Shown here in pieces: positions 5,133 to 8,444 of a DNA stretch of 8,444 nt (position 1 is its first letter; each line of letters begins with the position of its first letter). The stretch covers positions 1 to 8,444 of the forward strand of contig JBPEWY010000057.1 in NCBI GenBank assembly GCA_052032225.1, given 5' to 3'. Made by a program: the position numbers and the translations under genes. Origin of the DNA: JBPEWY01 sp052032225 (GTDB lineage: Bacteria > Bacteroidota > Bacteroidia > Flavobacteriales > Flavobacteriaceae). The notes under the pieces were generated by a model, which made no database searches, had not been told where the DNA came from, and was given only the letters and a program-made list of their open reading frames with translations.

Positions 5133-6440
5133 TTATAACCTTTCTATTTTTGCACCAATAGCCCTTAATCTTTCATCTATATTCTCGTAACCTCTGTCTA
5201 TTTGCTCTATATTATGTATTACAGAAGTACCTTTAGCAGATAAGGCAGCTATTAAAAGTGATATTCCGGCTCTAATATCCGGAGAAGTCATTGTGGTAGC
5301 CTTTAATTGCGATTTGAAATTATGGCCAATTACTGTTGCTCTATGCGGATCGCAAAGAATAATTTTTGCTCCCATATCTATAAGCTTATCTACAAAAAAC
5401 AATCGGCTTTCAAACATTTTTTGATGAACAAGTACCTCTCCTTTTGCTTGTGTTGCAACCACTAAAACAATACTCAATAAATCTGGAGTAAAGCCCGGCC
5501 AAGGAGCATCAGCAATGGTTAGTATAGAGCCATCAATATAGTTTTGTATTTCGTAACCATTAGTGTGTTCCGGAATATAGATATCGTCTCCTTTACGCTC
5601 TAACGTGATTCCTAATCTTGCAAACACATTAGGAATTTGTCCTAAGTTATCCCAACTTACATTTTTTATGGTAAGCTCGCTCCTGGTCATAGCAGCAAGT
5701 CCTATCCAACTACCAATTTCTATCATGTCTGGCAGCATGGTATGCTCAGTACCATGAAGCTCTTTAACACCTTCTACAGTAAGTAAATTAGAGCCAATAC
5801 CAGATATTTTGGCTCCCATTCTATTGAGCATTTTACACAGCTGCTGCAAATAAGGCTCACAGGCCGCATTGTATATAGTAGTAGTACCTTTAGCCAAAAC
5901 AGCTGCCATTAGTATATTGGCTGTACCGGTAACAGAAGCCTCATCTAACAACATGTAAGTACCGGTAAGCTCTTTTGCCTCTACTCCGTAAAAATATTCT
6001 TCTCTGTTATACCTAAACTTTGCTCCCAGCTTTATGAAACCTTCAAAATGGGTATCTAAACGCCTTCTTCCAATTTTATCTCCTCCGGGTTTTGGTATAT
6101 ATCCTTTTCCAAATCTGGCTAAAAGCGGACCAACAATCATGATAGAACCTCTAAGCCCCTTACCATCTTCTTTAAATTGTTCAGATTGAAGGTAATCTAA
6201 ATTAATCTCATCTGACTGAAAAGTATAAGAGCCTTTACCATTTTTCTTTATTTTAACCCCCAGGTTTTCAAGCAATTTAATTAGCTTGTTTACATCTACA
6301 ATATCGGGTATGTTATTAATGGTAACTTTTTCTGGAGTTAATAAAACAGCACATAAAATTTGTAATGCCTCATTTTTAGCGCCTTGTGGAGTAATAGCAC
6401 CTTTTAATTGATGCCCGCCTTCAATCTTAAAGGTTCCCAT
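5133..6440 (-). CDS. murA: UDP-N-acetylglucosamine 1-carboxyvinyltransferase MurA (Asp-type active site)
   Basis: A 435-residue, complete enzyme for the first committed step of peptidoglycan synthesis, moving enolpyruvate from PEP to UDP-GlcNAc in the cytoplasm. Conserved MurA landmarks: QGAKNEAL (19-26) with Lys22 and Asn23; the loop KPGGDKIGRRRLDTH (117-131); TPDLLS (318-323), where Asp320 matches the catalytic Asp305 of E. coli; SPDIRAGISL (386-395) with Arg390; and IDRGYENIDERLRAIGA (414-430) with Arg416. The loop residue that is Cys115 in E. coli is Asp121 here (codon GAT on the minus strand, 6078-6080). In other bacteria Asp at this site keeps activity but prevents fosfomycin alkylation. 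The chain is slightly longer than the 419 residues of E. coli. It follows the DUF4290 gene by 22 bases and is likely co-transcribed with it. Confidence 0.97.
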   Translation of the reverse strand: MGTFKIEGGHQLKGAITPQGAKNEALQILCAVLLTPEKVTINNIPDIVDVNKLIKLLENLGVKIKKNGKGSYTFQSDEINLDYLQSEQFKEDGKGLRGSIMIVGPLLARFGKGYIPKPGGDKIGRRRLDTHFEGFIKLGAKFRYNREEYFYGVEAKELTGTYMLLDEASVTGTANILMAAVLAKGTTTIYNAACEPYLQQLCKMLNRMGAKISGIGSNLLTVEGVKELHGTEHTMLPDMIEIGSWIGLAAMTRSELTIKNVSWDNLGQIPNVFARLGITLERKGDDIYIPEHTNGYEIQNYIDGSILTIADAPWPGFTPDLLSIVLVVATQAKGEVLVHQKMFESRLFFVDKLIDMGAKIILCDPHRATVIGHNFKSQLKATTMTSPDIRAGISLLIAALSAKGTSVIHNIEQIDRGYENIDERLRAIGAKIERL

Positions 6441-6462
6441 AAAAGTAGGTAGTTAAAAAGTT

Positions 6463-7098
6463 TTAGTATCTGTTTTTACGTTTGTTGCTTTTGTGGTGTT
6501 TTTTACCACCGTTTCTGCTTTTTCCTCTATTTCGCATTAACTCGTTACTGGTGGTTAAATCTTCGTCGTGTTTGGCCAAGTTAATTTTACCATCACTAAG
6601 CTCATAAAGATGTTCAAAAATCACATCGTCTTCTACGGTATCTTTGTTCCAATTCAGGTAGCTCTTTTTCATGTGGTTTGCAATAGCGTATTTTAAGGCT
6701 TGTTTTAAATCGCCTTCTTCCCAACTATTGCAGATATCTATCATTTTCTGAATGTTATTACCGTAAAAACGATATTTTGGATGATTTTGAGGATATCTTA
6801 AGCGTTCCGGGCGTTCCTGAAGTTTTTCTTTAGAGGGTTTAGGGAAAGGTGAATCTACATCTAATTTAAAATCAGACATAATAAATAGTTGATCCCATAA
6901 CTTATGCTGAAAATCAGGCACATCGCGCAAATGCGGATTTAAGTTACCCATAACAGCAATAATTGCTTTTGCAACACGATTACGCTCTTCTCTGTCTTCT
7001 ATAGACACCGCATAATCAACCATTTTTTGCACGTGCCTTCCGTATTCGGGTATAATTAACTTAGGACGCTCTGAATTGTATTCTAAATTATCTATCAA
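6463..7098 (-). CDS. DUF4290 domain-containing protein
   Basis: A 211-residue cytoplasmic protein of the Bacteroidota-specific DUF4290 family. Recognised by its start, LEYNSERPKLIIPEYGRHVQ (5-24, typically yNt..ekLiLPEYGR.iQ), then RNRVAKAIIAVMGNLNPHLRD (39-59) and PDFQHKLWDQLFIMSDF (61-77), with YRFYGNNIQKMID (109-121) further on. The function is unknown. A very basic tail (from about 189: MRNRGKSRNGGKKHHKSNKR) suggests binding of nucleic acid or another polyanion. The gene lies immediately upstream of murA, an arrangement I recall as common in Flavobacteriia, hinting at a link to envelope growth. No signal peptide or membrane segment is present. It probably shares a promoter with murA. Confidence 0.92.
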   Translation of the reverse strand: MIDNLEYNSERPKLIIPEYGRHVQKMVDYAVSIEDREERNRVAKAIIAVMGNLNPHLRDVPDFQHKLWDQLFIMSDFKLDVDSPFPKPSKEKLQERPERLRYPQNHPKYRFYGNNIQKMIDICNSWEEGDLKQALKYAIANHMKKSYLNWNKDTVEDDVIFEHLYELSDGKINLAKHDEDLTTSNELMRNRGKSRNGGKKHHKSNKRKNRY

Positions 7099-7147
7099 AA
7101 TATAAAAATTAAGCTTGTTTGGTTATCTGTGGAAAGTTGTCTGGGTG

Positions 7148-7178
7148 CAAAATACAAAAATTTACATAGCAAAAGCAA
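7148..7178 (-). promoter_or_regulatory. Possible promoter for the DUF4290-murA operon
   Basis: On the minus strand, TATTTTG (7154-7148) is preceded by TTG (7178-7176) with 21 bases between. This roughly fits the Bacteroidota pattern of a -33 TTG and a -7 TAnnTTTG, with one base missing in the -7 element. It would give a leader of about 40 bases before the start at 7098. The match is imperfect. Confidence 0.3.
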
Positions 7179-7182
7179 GTTG

Positions 7183-7470
7183 CTATAACGAAATTACCCC
7201 TTCTATTTTTCCAACTTCCTTATAGTAAGCTATTACGGCATCAGGATTTTTTAAATTTACTGTAACCGAAACACTGGTATAAGTGCCTTTAGACGATTGT
7301 TTGGTTTGTATGACTGCGCCTGTATCATTAAATACATTGTGTATAGCCTCTATTTTATCTTTTTTAGAAGGAACAATAAATTTATACAAGTAATCTGCCG
7401 GCCAAAGTGTAGAATTAGATAACTCTTTTTTTAATCGTTTATAAAAGTCTTCAGATTTTTTGCTTTGCAT
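7183..7470 (-). CDS. DUF493 (YbeD-like) family protein
   Basis: A 95-residue cytoplasmic protein with the small ferredoxin-like alpha-beta fold of DUF493/YbeD. Seen: WPADYLYKFIVPSKKDKIEA (23-42), where the family's W-P..y.fKfIvp is clear, GAVIQTKQSSKGTYTSVSVT (51-70), where the S-S-x-G-x-Y-x-S-v pattern is typical, and the closing helix NPDAVIAYYKEVGKIEGVISL (75-95). The strand pattern resembles ACT-like regulatory folds; YbeD of E. coli has no proven role. It is the normal length for the family. It is divergent from the ATPase gene at 7568 and has its own predicted -7 element. A gap of 84 bases separates its stop from the DUF4290 start, so the two are probably not tightly coupled. Confidence 0.92.
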   Translation of the reverse strand: MQSKKSEDFYKRLKKELSNSTLWPADYLYKFIVPSKKDKIEAIHNVFNDTGAVIQTKQSSKGTYTSVSVTVNLKNPDAVIAYYKEVGKIEGVISL

Positions 7471-7491
7471 AATCTTACAACTATTTTACTG

Positions 7492-7499
7492 CAAAGATA
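7492..7499 (-). promoter_or_regulatory. Bacteroidota-type -7 element for the DUF493 gene
   Basis: On the minus strand these eight bases read TATCTTTG, an exact fit to the TAnnTTTG -7 consensus of Bacteroidota sigma-ABfr promoters. The DUF493 start codon at 7470 lies about 20 bases downstream, giving a short leader. A good -33 TTG at the usual spacing is not clear; the nearest upstream TTG is about 12 bases away. Confidence 0.5.
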
Positions 7500-7567
7500 C
7501 TGCATCAAAATCAATTTTTTAGTTTAATATGTATTTCATTATTTTGCCGTTCTAAGAATTAAATACG

Positions 7568-8113
7568 GTGAGCGCAAAAAAGATAGTTATTACCGGAGGA
7601 CCCGGCACAGGAAAAACTTCTATTATTAATGCCTTAAAAGAAAAAGGGTATGTTTGTTTTCCTGAAATATCCAGACAAGTAACTCAAGAAGCCAGACAAC
7701 AAGGTATTGAACAACTTTTTTTAACCGACCCGATTTTATTTAGTAAAAAACTTTTAGAGGGTAGAAAACAACAATATTTAGACGCTGTACAACACCATAA
7801 TAATGTTGTATTTTTAGATAGAGGTTTGCCAGATGTATTGGCATATATGGATTATATTGGTGATGCATATCCGGAATATTTTATAGAAACGTGTAAAGAG
7901 CATATTTACGATCATGTTTTTTTACTGCCCCCTTGGAAAGAGATTTATACATCAGATAGTGAACGGTATGAGAGTTTTGAGCAAGCAGTAGCCATACATG
8001 ATTATTTACAAAAAACATACGAGCGTTTTGGATACGATATGACCGATGTGCCTACCGGAACCATAGCCGAACGTACACAATACATTATTGAGGCTACCGA
8101 AAAAATTATATAG
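7568..8113 (+). CDS. AAA_28-type P-loop ATPase/kinase
   Basis: A 181-residue cytoplasmic P-loop protein, probably a small-molecule kinase-like ATPase of the AAA_28 group (related to the kinase domain of NadR). The Walker A motif is GGPGTGKT (10-17), with Lys16 and Thr17. The strand VVFLDRG (80-86) gives Asp84-Arg85 as the second acidic motif. A lid-like segment, SDSERYESFEQAVAIHDYL (129-147), supplies Arg133 to close over the nucleotide. The substrate is unknown. The GTG start gives MSAKKIVITGG, placing the first strand at the N-terminus as usual; no earlier ATG exists nearby. Its stop TAG shares its G with the GTG start of recQ, so the two genes are probably translationally coupled. Confidence 0.85.
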   Translation: MSAKKIVITGGPGTGKTSIINALKEKGYVCFPEISRQVTQEARQQGIEQLFLTDPILFSKKLLEGRKQQYLDAVQHHNNVVFLDRGLPDVLAYMDYIGDAYPEYFIETCKEHIYDHVFLLPPWKEIYTSDSERYESFEQAVAIHDYLQKTYERFGYDMTDVPTGTIAERTQYIIEATEKII

Positions 8114-8444
8114 TGCTAACACCCAAACAAATATTACAAGAATACTGGGGATTTAATTCGTTTAGAGAACCACAAGAACAAATAATACAAAGTGTTTTAG
8201 AAGGCAAACATGTTGTTGCGTTATTGCCCACCGGAGGAGGAAAATCGGTTTGTTATCAAATTCCTGCTTTGGCAAAAAAAGGCATTGCTATAGTTGTGTC
8301 TCCTCTTGTGGCACTAATGAAAGAACAGGTTCAACAACTAAAAAATAAAGGGATTAAAGCTGTTGCTTTAACCGGAGGACTATCGACTTCAGAAGTAGAT
8401 GCCATTTTAGACAACTGTATTTATGGTAACTATAAGTTTCTTTA
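8113..8444 (+). CDS. recQ: ATP-dependent DNA helicase RecQ (N-terminal part, cut by the window edge)
   Basis: The first 110 codons of a RecQ-family 3'-5' DNA helicase acting in recombination repair and restart of stalled forks. The frame reads LTPKQILQEYWGFNSFREPQ. Seen: RecQ motif 0 (WGFNSFREPQ, residues 12-21, with the adenine-contacting Gln21), motif I/Walker A TGGGKS (40-45, Lys44), and motif Ia SPLVALM (63-69). The reading frame continues past 8444, so the DEAH box, RQC and HRDC regions are not visible, and a RecQ paralogue without the C-terminal domains cannot be excluded. The start is taken as GTG at 8113, overlapping the upstream stop by one base (TAGTG). The protein begins only eleven residues before motif 0, which is normal for bacterial RecQ. 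Confidence 0.92.
   Translation, partial: MLTPKQILQEYWGFNSFREPQEQIIQSVLEGKHVVALLPTGGGKSVCYQIPALAKKGIAIVVSPLVALMKEQVQQLKNKGIKAVALTGGLSTSEVDAILDNCIYGNYKFL

Overview
The window is AT-rich and looks like chromosomal DNA from a marine- or soil-type member of the Flavobacteriaceae (Bacteroidota). The grounds are a DUF6090 protein, a DUF4290-murA gene pair, a DUF493 protein, short lipoprotein signal peptides, almost no Shine-Dalgarno sequences, and a TAnnTTTG-type -7 element. No rRNA, tRNA, CRISPR array or transposase is visible.

Left part (1-2580), accessory. The window opens on a TAA stop that directly abuts an ATG. The gene that follows has two N-terminal membrane helices and a C-terminal domain that I read as a prokaryotic STING cyclic-dinucleotide receptor. 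It is therefore a probable TM-STING effector of a CBASS antiphage system, with the CD-NTase expected just outside the left edge. Next come a small lipoprotein, a small exported protein of unknown function, and a DUF6090 membrane protein whose start codon abuts a perfect 14-bp inverted repeat. After these lies a short orphan coding fragment with no start codon.

Middle part (2585-5069), a run of four same-strand genes. It begins with a complete subclass B1 metallo-beta-lactamase lipoprotein. Its GTG start lies inside the right arm of a terminator-like hairpin. It is followed by a stand-alone GyrI-like small-molecule-binding protein, a DinB-fold protein and a GNAT acetyltransferase. Together they read like a resistance or detoxification cassette, though only the beta-lactamase has a predictable reaction.

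Right part (5096-8444), core. On the minus strand are murA (with Asp in place of the fosfomycin-target Cys), a DUF4290 gene just upstream of it, and a DUF493 gene. Divergent from these, on the plus strand, are a small P-loop ATPase/kinase and recQ, which overlap by one base; recQ runs off the right edge.

The most interesting system is the STING/CBASS effector at the left edge. The second is the B1 beta-lactamase with its unusual start-codon hairpin.
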